Assembly (NCBI RefSeq): GCF_000473065.1
Contig: NZ_AXAZ01000002.1
Coordinates: 1-64,000, forward strand
DNA length: 64,000 nt
Direction of reading: 5' to 3'
Origin: Bradyrhizobium sp. WSM1743
Lineage (GTDB): Bacteria; Pseudomonadota; Alphaproteobacteria; Rhizobiales; Xanthobacteraceae
Below are positions 42,056 to 51,824 of this stretch, piece by piece (within the stretch, counting starts at the first letter, position 1; each line of letters opens with the position of its first letter). The notes beneath the pieces were generated by a model. That model saw only the letters and a program-made list of their open reading frames with translations, was not told the DNA's origin and made no database searches. A program made the translations under genes and the position numbers.

Positions 42056-43690
42056 TCAGTTTACTGAGCTGGCAGCGGCCCCGCCAGAGACACAGACCCA
42101 ATGCGGTTTGTCTTCGCCCTGGGATGCAGCCATCGCGCAACTAATCCCTACTTGCTCAAATGCAAAGACGACATCTTTGGTTTGATACTTCAGTTTATCC
42201 GCTGCCCGGAGCACCCCTTCGGCACCATTTTGAAACGTGGCGTTCAGCGTCCAGTAGTCTTGATTCGCGACAACAAACGCGTGAAATGCCTTCCTGATAT
42301 CCCAACCAGAGCGTTTCGATAGGATACAAAACACCTTGTTATAAATTCCACTGGAATAGTGAACGTCCAGTCGATCATAGTATTCGGAGACGTGGTCTAT
42401 AGAGTGGCCATCCTGTGGCGGGTCGCACATATATCGCAAAGACGTCCCGGCTTTTTGGGTAACATCCGCGCCCACGGTCAAGTCAGACCCCGATCTTCCG
42501 AATGTATTGCCATACTTCTGGAAGTAATAGGATTCGGCAGCTTCTCCTGCCATGTCGGAAAACGACTCATTCATACCACCTGACTGGTACCGATATTCGA
42601 GGTTGGAATTCTGCTCTGTGAAACCATGCGACACTTCATGGGCAACAACATCCAAGCCCACGAGAGGGTAGAACATCGTTTTCCCATCGCCAAACGTCAT
42701 TGAGCTGCCATTCCAAAATGCGTTGTCCTCATTCCTGGAGAAGTGTACGCGCAAATGCAGTTTCTGCTTCAAAGGACTGACGCCGTACCAGTCCCTATAC
42801 ATGTCCACAACAACCTTCCCGAAAAATTGTGCATCATTGAGCGGTGAGAACGCGCCATTGATATCATCCCCTGCGTTGTTGTAACACCTAAACGCAAAAG
42901 GCTTGTTCGTACCTTTGTCAGAGAAGTTCATGTGCTCGGTGAAAACATCTGGGCTATCCATTTGACAGATGCTGCCCTGCTCGCTCACTTCGAAGGGCGG
43001 AACGGTTTCGCTTCCATAGGTGTACTGGCCAGTCTTGGCATTTCCCCCAGGCCCCGTTCCTTTTTGTGCGTGTTGTAGGTTTTCATAGGAACTCACCGCT
43101 TCGCCTGTAATAGCATCGATAAACAACACAGGACGTGTCGGGCGTGGACCTGCTGTGCCGTCCTGGACAGTTGTAAAGAACGACGTGCGGTACACAAGCC
43201 GAACCTCGCGATTCTTTTGAACGACATACACGAGATCGGCCTCTTCGTTTTCGTGGCTGCTCCCGCGAAGCGTAGGAGCAGAGGAGAGCACAATCTCCTT
43301 AGCTTTTTGAAGCGCCTGCTGTTTGGTGATCTTGGCGGTCAGGGCCGGACCTAGATCGTAGGCAAGAGTTCCGCTTAAGGCAACAATTCTCGTGCCATCA
43401 GCAGATCTCTCGGCAACGATCTGCGGACCCCACACGGGAATTCCGTTGTGCTGCTGCTCAAGGCGGAGGGTGGCGCCGGAACGGTTAGGCAGCACCTTAA
43501 GCGACGAAGAAGTATCGAGCTCGAGCAAGCCGGCAACGGAGGCCTCAGGTGATCCTCCTCGAGCTATTTCACCTAGGGGACCGGTTTGAGGCACAACCTT
43601 GTTCACCTCACGAATTTCGGCGGCGGTAGCTGCCCCTAGCGAGGCACTCAATACAAAGCACGAGAGTGCGTGGATACGGCTATGACGCAT
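42056..43690 (-). CDS. secreted M4-family (thermolysin-like) metallopeptidase
   Basis: 544 residues: signal peptide (residues 1-22, ending ATAA), FTP/propeptide region (about 30-205, with VWGPQIVAERSADG) and a catalytic domain. HEVSH at 351-355 gives two zinc ligands and the catalytic Glu, GGMNESFSDM (371-380) the third ligand Glu375, and the later SIDHVSEYYDR holds the second-domain His. ATG 43690 follows GAGGAGAGTG. It probably is secreted by the neighbouring type II system and degrades extracellular protein. Same strand and close to the M28 gene. Confidence 0.88.
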   Translation of the reverse strand: MRHSRIHALSCFVLSASLGAATAAEIREVNKVVPQTGPLGEIARGGSPEASVAGLLELDTSSSLKVLPNRSGATLRLEQQHNGIPVWGPQIVAERSADGTRIVALSGTLAYDLGPALTAKITKQQALQKAKEIVLSSAPTLRGSSHENEEADLVYVVQKNREVRLVYRTSFFTTVQDGTAGPRPTRPVLFIDAITGEAVSSYENLQHAQKGTGPGGNAKTGQYTYGSETVPPFEVSEQGSICQMDSPDVFTEHMNFSDKGTNKPFAFRCYNNAGDDINGAFSPLNDAQFFGKVVVDMYRDWYGVSPLKQKLHLRVHFSRNEDNAFWNGSSMTFGDGKTMFYPLVGLDVVAHEVSHGFTEQNSNLEYRYQSGGMNESFSDMAGEAAESYYFQKYGNTFGRSGSDLTVGADVTQKAGTSLRYMCDPPQDGHSIDHVSEYYDRLDVHYSSGIYNKVFCILSKRSGWDIRKAFHAFVVANQDYWTLNATFQNGAEGVLRAADKLKYQTKDVVFAFEQVGISCAMAASQGEDKPHWVCVSGGAAASSVN

Positions 43691-43794
43691 GACACTCTCC
43701 TCAAGCTCGATCAATCGCTTCGCTGCATTGAAAGTAGCGAATGCAATTGCTGCGATCTGGTTTAACCTGCATATCCAATGTCATCCCCCCATCA

Positions 43795-45081
43795 TCAATT
43801 GCGATAGCTCTCACGCCCATCGACGCCTTTTGTAGTTTCGATCAGAAACTCAATTGCGAGCTTGGCGAAGCGGGCGGCTTTTGTTGCATCCAACTTGGAG
43901 ACTACGTCCTCCGAAGTGTGAATGTGTGGATTACTCCCTCCGAGCGGAGCCTCGAACGGAAAGGCTGCGCGGATGCCATTTCTCGTCCACGAGGCATGAT
44001 CAGAGCATGCGTAGCCGCACTTAGTTTCACCGTGTGTGATCGCATGAGCACCAGAATGATTGTATTCCTTTAGGAGCTTCGTGAGAAAACCATTTAGTTC
44101 GGGGCTGGTGTAATCGTTCACCAGGTAGATGTCCCGGGCGTCACGGCTGGGAATGAAGCCGGTCATGTCAAACTGCAAGACTGCAATTACCTGGGGCCCT
44201 TCTTTGCTTTCGGTCGCATAGCTATCCGCAATATTCGCGGAACCTAGAAGCCCCACCTCTTCTGCGGAGTAGGCCATAAACTGAATGGTCCGCTGCGGTT
44301 TGAATCCCGTCTCCATCAGCACACGAAGCGCCTCTGTGACGACCGCGACTCCGGATGCATCGTCGTCAGCACCGGGCGCGTTCTCTTTGGCGTTCTCTTT
44401 ATTCCTGCTGTTAATCGAGTCGATGTGTGCGCCAATCACCACGACTTCGTTCGGCCGGGACGCACCTCGGATTGTTCCGATAACCGAGTTCTGAACCCAG
44501 TCGTGCGAAAGTAGCGCGACCGTGAAGTCTGGACGCTCCTGCCCCAGGCTCGCCCATTCTCTACGAACAAACTCAGCCGCTTCCTGCCCTTTATGTGTTT
44601 GGAAATGTCGCGTCCCGAAACCTTGGAGCATTGTGATCGTGCTGAGGATCTTATCGCCCTTAACGCGGTCAAGGGCGCGGCTCACGGTACTCTGCTGATC
44701 AAGCGTCTCCGGAAGGGGAGCTAAGTAGCGAAATCCGGGCTTGTAAGCTGGGTTGTCCACCTCCTTGAGGGCCGCCTCGCGCGAGGCGTGGACAGTGAAG
44801 CCGCCGCAGTGCGGACATGCGCTGTGCATCCAATTTGAAAAGTTGTCCAGGTCTCTTTCAGCGATGTCAGCAACCGACATGCGGTTGATCACTTGAAACG
44901 TGGGAACAACGAGATCGTCCGCAACTGATTGTCGGCTCGCAAGAGACCGCTGCGCGGCAGCTGCCACATTGTCGCCTGTGACAACCCAAAGCCTTGAGGA
45001 TTGTGCGTAAGTACAGGGACTACCCACCAGCAACATGGCTAAAGCAGTTAGAATTGTCTTTGAGCAACTCCCTCTTTTCAT
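43795..45081 (-). CDS. secreted M28-family aminopeptidase
   Basis: 428 residues: signal peptide (LTALAMLLVGSPCTYA), an N-terminal region with a CPHCG pair, and an M28 di-zinc domain. VIGAHIDSIN gives the first His, PGADDDASGVA the bridging Asp, YSAEEVGLLGS the catalytic Glu and ligand Glu, QFDMTGF the next Asp and HIHTSEDV the last His. AAAGGAGTAGAC precedes ATG 45081. It would release N-terminal amino acids outside the cytoplasm, complementing the M4 endopeptidase encoded about 100 bp downstream. Confidence 0.88.
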   Translation of the reverse strand: MKRGSCSKTILTALAMLLVGSPCTYAQSSRLWVVTGDNVAAAAQRSLASRQSVADDLVVPTFQVINRMSVADIAERDLDNFSNWMHSACPHCGGFTVHASREAALKEVDNPAYKPGFRYLAPLPETLDQQSTVSRALDRVKGDKILSTITMLQGFGTRHFQTHKGQEAAEFVRREWASLGQERPDFTVALLSHDWVQNSVIGTIRGASRPNEVVVIGAHIDSINSRNKENAKENAPGADDDASGVAVVTEALRVLMETGFKPQRTIQFMAYSAEEVGLLGSANIADSYATESKEGPQVIAVLQFDMTGFIPSRDARDIYLVNDYTSPELNGFLTKLLKEYNHSGAHAITHGETKCGYACSDHASWTRNGIRAAFPFEAPLGGSNPHIHTSEDVVSKLDATKAARFAKLAIEFLIETTKGVDGRESYRN

Positions 45082-45496
45082 GTCTACTCCTTTTCGCCGA
45101 CGCATGAGCATGCTGATGACGCAACCTCGCTACGCACCGTCACAGCAGCTGCCGGACAACTAGTCGTTCAGCGATGAGTCGCGGCTGGTCCGCCTGAAGA
45201 TGATGTTCTCTATGAGATTTGCTGTGGTCGTGCGAACAGAGCAAGCGGCGTGCCAAAGCGAAAATTCCAACATTGCGCGTGCTTCGTAGCATCTGGGTGC
45301 GTCGTAGCTCGATGTTGGGCTAGACCTGACAATAGCCACGGCTAGTGAGCGACATTCGTTGCAGAGTTAGCGACGAAATCGGGACTATTCAGATACTGTG
45401 CGACCGGTGCCGCTGAGCGCACCGAATTGCAGGACCGGGAGCCGGCGGTGGGAATCCGGCGCCATCAAGTTCTCTATAGATGGAGAACCAATTTAA
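45082..45496. other. intergenic region
   Basis: 415 bases between the divergent M28 gene and the small gene at 45497. No gene or RNA recognised. It should carry the peptidase promoter, not located by eye. Confidence 0.35.
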
Positions 45497-45739
45497 ATGG
45501 CGACCCAAACTAGCCCTGGCGCGGTTCTCAAGGTCCCGCAAGTAGCGAGCTTTGTGCTCGTGTTGGATCGTTCAGAACGAGCCGGCGCTCACGGCGAGTT
45601 GCGCCAGCAGCAACTGAACGCCGGCGAGCGCTTTGTAATGGCCGGGCGGGCAGGTGGCTTTGTCCTGCTCAGCCGCACCGGATTGATGCTAATTCAAACA
45701 GGACCGTTCGCATTAGAGCAGGCCGGATCAAAAACCTAA
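45497..45739 (+). CDS. small hypothetical protein
   Basis: 80 residues with regular strands and turns (VASFVLVLDRSERAG, GFVLLSRTGLMLIQTG). Small soluble domain, no family recognised. AUG 45497 after GGAGAACC. Isolated on the plus strand. Confidence 0.45.
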   Translation: MATQTSPGAVLKVPQVASFVLVLDRSERAGAHGELRQQQLNAGERFVMAGRAGGFVLLSRTGLMLIQTGPFALEQAGSKT

Positions 45740-45934
45740 AAGAACTCGGACGGCTGCCAGCGTTGCCTTAGCGAGATCAAATTCTCACTGCGCCATATTC
45801 TGCGTGTGGCAGGGAGCCCAGTCGAAACCTAGCGCCAGGCTCTTGTTGTAAATGCGCGTACGTTCAATAGATGGTCCCCGCAGATTGGGCTGCCAGCGCT
45901 ACATTCTCCAGGCGCGCCGCTTGCGGAGAGGAGG

Positions 45935-46123
45935 ATGATCGCAATGCGGCACTCCGAGGCCTGGATCGCGGTTGTCGTCGAGGGAGACACAATCAAGACG
46001 AAACTATTCCCTTCCGCCGCGGCCCGGGGCCTGTACAGCGGCCGAGTGAATGTGTCGCTGATGTCGAATCCTCGTCTGGACTGCCCTTGTTCGGTCAAAC
46101 CAGGGAGGCCGACATGCGGTTAG
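45935..46123 (+). CDS. small hypothetical protein
   Basis: 62 residues. AGAGGAGG directly before ATG 45935 (5-6 nt spacing), then WIAVVVEGDTIKTKLFPSAA, RGLYSGRVNVSLMSNPRLDC. A beta-rich core with a Cys-rich tail (DCPCS). No family recognised. Moderate support from ribosome site and composition. Confidence 0.4.
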   Translation: MIAMRHSEAWIAVVVEGDTIKTKLFPSAAARGLYSGRVNVSLMSNPRLDCPCSVKPGRPTCG

Positions 46124-46566
46124 CTGGGTTGTGTGTGACGAAACCGCCACTCGCCCTCCGAGGCGAATGACGATCCAAAGAAGCGCGAAAACGCGCCATG
46201 AGCGGGATGAATGCGAGATGATTCCCTTGCTTGGTTGCTGCTCGCTACGGCGCTAGGCATTCCCACGCCGCTGTCGTGCGGGGACTACCGTCACCAACCT
46301 TTGACCGTAGGCGACCGGTCCAAGCAGCGTCCCTCCTCAGTCATTGCATGCCGGTTGCGGCCCGGCTAGGGTCGTAGCATCCCTATGTGCATCGCAATTA
46401 CATTCTCATGGCGCTCACCTTTAAGTTCTGCCGAACCGAGTCCCGGTGCCAACGCGCGCGGTCTGGCCACCCCGGTGCTCGGAAGTTGGATCGCCGCGGT
46501 CAATCTTTGTGGCCCCTGCTCGCATTGTGAGCCGCCGCTCCATGTTGTCGTCATGCCGCACCCTTC
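46124..46566. other. intergenic region
   Basis: 443 bases upstream of the prepilin peptidase gene. No gene recognised; presumably holds its promoter. Confidence 0.35.
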
Positions 46567-47052
46567 GTGACAAACTTGACTAACACGATCTGTTACACGC
46601 TGCTGCTGTTCGCGTGTGGCTGGCTGATCTGGACCGATCTCCGCTATGGCATCATCCCTGATTGGATCAACGGCTTGATCGCAGCGCTGGGACTTGCGAG
46701 GACGTTTGCGATGGAGGGTGCTCTTGGTCCACTGATCGCGGGCAGCCAAGGCCTGATAATCGCTGCCCTGCTCCTGCTGTTGAGAGAACTCTACTTCCGT
46801 TGGCGCAGCATACAAGGGCTCGGCCTTGGCGACGTCAAGTTCCTGGCCGCCGCTACGCTTTGGACTGGACCATTCGACTTCCCGATTCTGCTGCTCGCCG
46901 CAAGCGTCGCGGCGCTGTTTGTCGTACTCTGTCTCCATGTTGTCGGGCAAGACGTCACCGCACGAACGTCGATCCCGTTCGGACCATTTCTGGTCGTTGG
47001 CCTACTCGTCGTGCTCGCTGTGCAGACAAGTGTTGCAAGTATCCCTTTCTAG
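46567..47052 (+). CDS. prepilin peptidase (A24, GspO/CpaA type)
   Basis: 161 residues, polytopic. The first catalytic Asp lies in WTDLRYGIIPDW, the second in GLGDVKF, the signature of A24 prepilin peptidases. It lacks the N-terminal methylase domain of full-length GspO, as in short CpaA-type enzymes. GTG 46567 start. Its job would be cleaving the pseudopilins GspG-K made from the opposite strand just downstream; close linkage supports this. Confidence 0.82.
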   Translation: MTNLTNTICYTLLLFACGWLIWTDLRYGIIPDWINGLIAALGLARTFAMEGALGPLIAGSQGLIIAALLLLLRELYFRWRSIQGLGLGDVKFLAAATLWTGPFDFPILLLAASVAALFVVLCLHVVGQDVTARTSIPFGPFLVVGLLVVLAVQTSVASIPF

Positions 47053-47209
47053 GCTGTCAATTACTGGATGTTCTATTCCCGCCAGGCAGAATACTGCCGG
47101 ACATTCACAGCGGCACAACAACGCGCCGTGCTGCATCGCCTCTGCAACCTCTCTGGCGCAAGAGAGGTCACATCATCACGAAAACTGATGTCAACGGCGA
47201 TTGCGGGAT

Positions 47210-47371
47210 TCATTGAGATACGAAGGGGTTTTCGGGATCCCGAGCAACAGCATGCTCACGACTAGCTCCTGGACCTTGACGAATTAGCGCGCTTACCAAG
47301 AATCCGGCCGAGAACGTCGTCACGGCACAGGCGAGGCCAACTCGCCGAATGCGTTCGGGCATTGAATCCAT
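47210..47371 (-). CDS. small membrane protein
   Basis: 53 residues: basic N-terminus MDSMPERIRRVG, one hydrophobic helix (LACAVTTFSAGFLVSALI), then a charged tail (REHAVARDPENPFVSQ). Sits downstream of the gsp operon on the same strand. No family known. Confidence 0.4.
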   Translation of the reverse strand: MDSMPERIRRVGLACAVTTFSAGFLVSALIRQGPGASREHAVARDPENPFVSQ

Positions 47372-47479
47372 GCAGCGGAGAGTGCGTGAAGGCAACACGC
47401 TTTCATTCCGCGACTTCGTAGAATGACAGTAAGACCGAACGCAGGCGTTGTTTCGAGGATCGGATGTTGGATTGGACCA

Positions 47480-48124
47480 CTACTGCAGTTGTCGAGGTCC
47501 CAGCTCCTGTTCGGGGGTCGTCGAGTTCAAAGGTGATAGCTGGATCTCTCCCTCACTTCCTTTTCCAGGCTGAGACATAGACATGATCGCCCTCTTGGAG
47601 GGGTTTTCCAACATCACCTCGCGAGCTCGCACCTCGCGTAGCACCCAGCCATCATGCTGTTCGCCGACCCTCATCCGAAGCGACAGCTTGCTGGACTGAT
47701 CGATGAAGATCCCAAAGCTCTCGAAACCTCCCACAACCGTTCCAACCAGCGAGAGCGCCGGCTTCTCCGGTCTCTTGGAGGACAGCGGAGGCACGGGCAC
47801 AGCGGCAACCGGCGTCGACACGGGGACCAGCGCCCGTCGTGAGGGCGAGAAGATGGGACGATCCCGGGTAGCGGATAGCCGGATCAACGGAATCCCCCAC
47901 AAGGGATTGGCACTGGATGCCGGCTCTTTCGGCGCCGACACCGAGTTGACGGTCAATGAAGAGGGCTCAGGCTTGTCGACTCCTGCCCCACCCTCCCGCT
48001 GCCCTATCGGACCAGCGTCTGTCACTTTCTCGCTTTTCACAGCCGCTATGGCCGCGCAGACCGACAGGTTTGTTATGGCCAATACGACGGCGGCCAAAAG
48101 AATCGTTGCGACAGGACGCATCAT
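47480..48124 (-). CDS. type II secretion GspN/GspC-like protein
   Basis: 214 residues. N-terminal membrane helix (ILLAAVVLAITNLSVCAAI), a Pro-rich linker, RDRPIFSPSRR, then a small beta domain (LSLVGTVVGGFESFGIFID, RMRVGEQHDGWVLREVRARE) resembling the HR domain of GspC. Rhizobial annotations often call such proteins GspN. It would link the inner-membrane platform to the secretin, a role otherwise missing because no separate gspC is visible. Start at 48124 overlaps gspM by ATGA. Confidence 0.6.
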   Translation of the reverse strand: MMRPVATILLAAVVLAITNLSVCAAIAAVKSEKVTDAGPIGQREGGAGVDKPEPSSLTVNSVSAPKEPASSANPLWGIPLIRLSATRDRPIFSPSRRALVPVSTPVAAVPVPPLSSKRPEKPALSLVGTVVGGFESFGIFIDQSSKLSLRMRVGEQHDGWVLREVRAREVMLENPSKRAIMSMSQPGKGSEGEIQLSPLNSTTPEQELGPRQLQ

Positions 48125-48681
48125 TTGCGTTCCTGCCATTGGCCCGACACCGTCAGCGAAACGCGCAGCTTTCCTGGCGGGGCGGTCGTGACGGTCAACG
48201 TCTCGACCAAGAGTTGCTCCACAAAGAGGAATGGAAGACCGGCTTCCAGATCATAGAGCAGTTGCTGCAAGGCTGGTTGTTCGATCTCGCAACTCGTCAC
48301 TACACTAATGAAGCCTGCTTTCGAATGGTTACCCTGCAGTTCGACCTCGGTCGACAGAACGTTGCCCCCGGTTTTTGTGACGGCGCCCACCACCCTTTGC
48401 ACCAGTGCAGCGCCTGCAACGGTCACAGTCTTTCCTTCGAGAAAGGCCGAGCCTTTAGGCCCAGTCAGATTAGGCTCGCCGCGGCGATCAGGCCGAACCG
48501 CTCCTCCCTCGAACTGAGCCAATAGCTCTCCAGCGTCGTGGAGCTGGTCATATCGCGCAAGTAGATCGGTAATGGCGCTTGCGATCACCCAGAGGAAAGC
48601 GAGAACTACGATACCATAGCCCGACGCGGCTGCGGCAGGTGATGACCGAAATGCCTCCCGAAAGAGAGCGGATCCCCTCAT
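48121..48681 (-). CDS. gspM: type II secretion GspM-like protein
   Basis: 186 residues: one N-terminal membrane helix (GIVVLAFLWVIASAITDLLA), a coiled region and a ferredoxin-like periplasmic domain (ALVQRVVGAVTKTGGNVLST, LLVETLTV). Matches the GspM (GspMb-like) family by size and by location between gspL and gspN. It stabilises the inner-membrane platform. ATGA overlaps on both sides. Confidence 0.7.
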   Translation of the reverse strand: MRGSALFREAFRSSPAAAASGYGIVVLAFLWVIASAITDLLARYDQLHDAGELLAQFEGGAVRPDRRGEPNLTGPKGSAFLEGKTVTVAGAALVQRVVGAVTKTGGNVLSTEVELQGNHSKAGFISVVTSCEIEQPALQQLLYDLEAGLPFLFVEQLLVETLTVTTAPPGKLRVSLTVSGQWQERK

Positions 48682-49745
48682 GTGCTTCCCCTGAAATAGG
48701 CATTCACATGAACCTCGAGGTGAAATCGCTCGCCGGGCTCGTTCGATGATCTGGTTGTCGGTGCGAAGAATGCGGCTCGGCTGAACTGCGGTGACTGCTC
48801 GATCAGCTGAATCAGCGTCGGGGCGTCCTGAGTCAGACCAATCAGTTGCAGCCGATCGCCCTGAACACGCAGCTTGGTGATATATGTACCATCGGGCAGG
48901 ATGCTCGAAAGATGATCAAGAACCAAGACCGTCGCTGGCGTAGTCTGCTTACGCCGAGTGAGCAGCGCGCCGGCAGTTGATGCAGCCTCGCTCGGATCGC
49001 CCTTGACTGCTGCCCGCTGACGCGCGATCGTGCTGCGCAGTTCTTGCAATGCTGCGTCTGCTTTGGTGCTGAGCACCATGGTTACTATCAGCACCAATGC
49101 AGTCGCAGTTCCAGCGCCGAGCAGAAAAAACTTCAAGAGTTTCGCAAGGTCTCGGCGACCGGAGATCGCCGAACGAAGACCTGCGCTGAAAAGCGTAATC
49201 GGATGCAAGGACAACTCGCTGTGTGTATGGATCGCGACTGTAGCAGCTCCGACATGATCCGCGAACTGGACCAGCGGCTCTACCGTGGCACGCGACACTG
49301 CTGCTAAAATGAGGCCGATGCGCTCCTTGGGTGCCGACTGAGGTTCACTAAAACCAAAGAGCGCCTGTTCGGCACTCCAAGGCGTTAGTCGATCGATCTG
49401 TGAACGGATCATGCCGTTTAGAAATGGTTCTGCCTGCTTTGGAAAGTCGAGCTGCCGAACCAGAACTTGGTTTGGGGTGAGGTAAATGTCCATTACGGAC
49501 CCGCGCAGGACCCCAATCCAGTTGCTCGGCAGGGTATGGTCGCCGGCCAGCCGAACATGGGCATTCTCGGGCTGCAGCTTGCGTGCGGAGTGCTGCAGCA
49601 GCTGTAGCGTCAGCCCATCCGCTCCGTCGTGGCAAGCGCTTACCCGACGGCGCCGGTGGACACGGTTCGCGATCGCTTCAAGAGCGTTAGCCACCACGGC
49701 ACACCAGGCGGTAAGCGCCGTTTCCATGTCACTTGCCATCTTCAT
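48678..49745 (-). CDS. gspL: type II secretion GspL-like protein
   Basis: 355 residues. An N-terminal actin-like cytoplasmic half (about 1-200, VYL-type strand MDIYLTPNQVLVRQLDFPKQ), one membrane helix (LLKFFLLGAGTATALVLIVT), then a PilN-like periplasmic part (LQELRSTIARQRAAVKG, LDHLSSILPDGTYITKLRVQ). Couples GspE to the membrane platform. Start 49745 overlaps gspK (ATGA). Confidence 0.8.
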   Translation of the reverse strand: MKMASDMETALTAWCAVVANALEAIANRVHRRRRVSACHDGADGLTLQLLQHSARKLQPENAHVRLAGDHTLPSNWIGVLRGSVMDIYLTPNQVLVRQLDFPKQAEPFLNGMIRSQIDRLTPWSAEQALFGFSEPQSAPKERIGLILAAVSRATVEPLVQFADHVGAATVAIHTHSELSLHPITLFSAGLRSAISGRRDLAKLLKFFLLGAGTATALVLIVTMVLSTKADAALQELRSTIARQRAAVKGDPSEAASTAGALLTRRKQTTPATVLVLDHLSSILPDGTYITKLRVQGDRLQLIGLTQDAPTLIQLIEQSPQFSRAAFFAPTTRSSNEPGERFHLEVHVNAYFRGST

Positions 49746-50680
49746 GCCCCACGGCGCGCGCCGCGCGCGTCGTGTGTTTGCGTGCCCTCGTCCTCGTGCG
49801 ACAGAACTCGATAAGGCAATTTCCCTTCGCCCAATTCAATTACAACCACCGACGACCTCCGCCGGCCATCGGCTGCCTCTAATGACACGCGCAATCTCCA
49901 CGCGTTGCTCTTTCCCGCGATGACCCTGGCACTTGCGGGTACCAGCGCCTGCGCAATAGCAGCCGGATCGGCGGATAACGCCTCTCGTGAGGCGAGGAAA
50001 TCCTTCAGGATCAGCGGCGTCATTCCCGGAACTGAAGCGACCACCTCCGCGGGGGCGGCCAAGATGTCTATCCCAGGCGAGCCGCTGAAGACGGTGACAA
50101 ACGGCATCACTCGATCAAGCAGCCAGGACGGCGGCCCCGGCACTAGCGGTAGCTCGTCGACATGGACGAAGGGGGCCAGCCTCGGTCCATATTTACGTCC
50201 CGCCGCTGCATAAAGCGCCTCTTCCGATCGCGCAGCCGCCTTATCCACCGGTTTGGTACGCCACGATACCACCCTATCGGCATAATCCTGCGCCGCTTCG
50301 GCGTCTGCGCCAAGGATATTGAAGAGATTGGCGATCATCTCCTTCGGCGCGGCATTGAGATCGACTCGGGCGGCCTCGGTTAAGAACGAGACCGCCACAA
50401 CGTCACCGCCGATCCGGATGCTGAATCCACCGCGCCTTGGCCGCTCCTCACTTTTCGCCATGAGCAACTGATACGCTGCTAGCTCAACGCCGGCAGCCAC
50501 CAACGCTTCTGCTTGCAGGGCGTCATCATCAATCCGCAAGACTCGCGCCGAGTTCGAAAGGTAGTTTGAGAATACCACGATGAGTGCGGCCAAGGCTGCT
50601 AGAAACCACAGCACCGCCACCAGGATGAAGCCATCCCGAGGGCCAGCCTTCCGCGACGATTGCCCTTTCGATTGCAACAT
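49742..50680 (-). CDS. gspK: minor pseudopilin GspK
   Basis: 312 residues, a large minor pseudopilin. A type IV leader-like start DGFILVAVLWFLAALAALIV (Gly before Phe, but Ile replaces the usual Glu5 region), then ARVDLNAAPKEMIANLF and VDELPLVPG, the SAM-like helical domain of GspK. It caps the pseudopilus tip together with I and J. ATG 50680 shares a base with the gspJ stop. Confidence 0.88.
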   Translation of the reverse strand: MLQSKGQSSRKAGPRDGFILVAVLWFLAALAALIVVFSNYLSNSARVLRIDDDALQAEALVAAGVELAAYQLLMAKSEERPRRGGFSIRIGGDVVAVSFLTEAARVDLNAAPKEMIANLFNILGADAEAAQDYADRVVSWRTKPVDKAAARSEEALYAAAGRKYGPRLAPFVHVDELPLVPGPPSWLLDRVMPFVTVFSGSPGIDILAAPAEVVASVPGMTPLILKDFLASREALSADPAAIAQALVPASARVIAGKSNAWRLRVSLEAADGRRRSSVVVIELGEGKLPYRVLSHEDEGTQTHDARGARRGA

Positions 50681-51411
50681 CAATCGCTCCGCGCGCCACC
50701 GAAAGCGGCCTTCGAGCCCGGCTGCGGCTCGTCCGGCCTCGAGCTAACGCAGTCCCTCTCGTTTTCAATACATGCCGCAGCCGGAGCATCGACATGAATC
50801 CGGACCACCCGCGACATTATGGCTAATCCGCCCCGACTACGATCGAGAATAGTCAAGCGAACGGCACTAGGAAGCCGACCCGCCTCATGCCAATCCGGCC
50901 TCCAAGCAAGGCTCGCATCCGCATAGGCAAAGGACAGTCGGAAGGGAGGAGTAAGCAGTACCACTCGATCGGCGAAATGAAGAGTTTCGGAAAGTGAAAC
51001 GCCAACGGGCAACGGTGTGAAGGGGGTTCGCGAGCGCACGAGCGCAACATCGGGTCCGTTAGCAGTTTCGGCAATCTGGACGATGTCAAGGCCGGGCCCG
51101 ACATTCGGTCCAATCGCCTTGCGAACAAACGTCACCCCCAGCTCTCCCCCTTCAAACAGCGGCCGCGTCTGGTCGCGATTGGACGGAACAAACTCCGCTG
51201 CAGAAAGATCGTTGGCTATTCGGCGCAGCGCCAAACCGATCATCTCCGCGCGTTGAACACGATTGACGCCGCGATTCCACGCCGGAAACAATTGCGACGA
51301 CACCGTCGCGAGCACCGACATCACGAGCCCCGCGACAGCAAGCGCAGCCAGGGCCTCGATCAGGGTGAAACCGGCTCGCTCGTCACGATGTTCTGATGCC
51401 GCACACATCAT
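50680..51411 (-). CDS. gspJ: minor pseudopilin GspJ
   Basis: 243 residues with a prepilin leader ending in AG before FTLIEALAALAVAGLVMS, cleavage site after Gly and Glu5 conserved. The globular part (MIGLALRRIANDLSAAEFVP) is typical of GspJ. The doubled ATG at 51411 overlaps the gspI stop. Forms the pseudopilus tip with GspI and GspK. Confidence 0.88.
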   Translation of the reverse strand: MMCAASEHRDERAGFTLIEALAALAVAGLVMSVLATVSSQLFPAWNRGVNRVQRAEMIGLALRRIANDLSAAEFVPSNRDQTRPLFEGGELGVTFVRKAIGPNVGPGLDIVQIAETANGPDVALVRSRTPFTPLPVGVSLSETLHFADRVVLLTPPFRLSFAYADASLAWRPDWHEAGRLPSAVRLTILDRSRGGLAIMSRVVRIHVDAPAAACIENERDCVSSRPDEPQPGSKAAFGGARSD

Positions 51412-51824
51412 CCTGCAGTCCGCGCCAGTCGCACTGTGCGCACATCGACGACGGCGCCCGATGCCGAACGGAGACGCAGCTCCACCATGCGAGGAATCCA
51501 GCCTGCCTGACCAGCGGCGACGTCCCAACCCGTTCCGATCGGCGCAACCAGAACAGTCCACTCGCCGGAGGCGGACGCACCGCGCAATGTACCCAGTAGC
51601 AACCGATCACGGTCGGGAATCGCGGTGACAAGAGCTACGCTCGTCTCTTGGATGACTGAGACCCTTTCCTCGATCTTACGCACGGCACGCATATTAGTTG
51701 ATACGACACTGCCAATTAACCCAAGTGACAGGCTGAGCACCGCGAGCGCGACCAGCATCTCTATCAGAGTGAAGCCAGCGTCACTCTCTTCAGCCTTTGA
51801 TGATGGAACGAGAGACAACCTCAA
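51408..51824 (-). CDS. gspI: minor pseudopilin GspI
   Basis: 138 residues, leader ending AG then FTLIEMLVALAVLSLSLGLI. Small globular C-terminus (WTVLVAPIGTGWDVAAG). A TTG start at 51824 (or 51818) overlaps gspH by about 30 nt. Initiates the pseudopilus tip with GspJ and GspK. Confidence 0.85.
   Translation of the reverse strand: MRLSLVPSSKAEESDAGFTLIEMLVALAVLSLSLGLIGSVVSTNMRAVRKIEERVSVIQETSVALVTAIPDRDRLLLGTLRGASASGEWTVLVAPIGTGWDVAAGQAGWIPRMVELRLRSASGAVVDVRTVRLARTAG

Noticed and set aside
45100..45180. Possible second tts box (GTCACAGCAGCTGCCGGAC)
   Set aside because: Spacing and the TTnTCG part do not fit; not counted.
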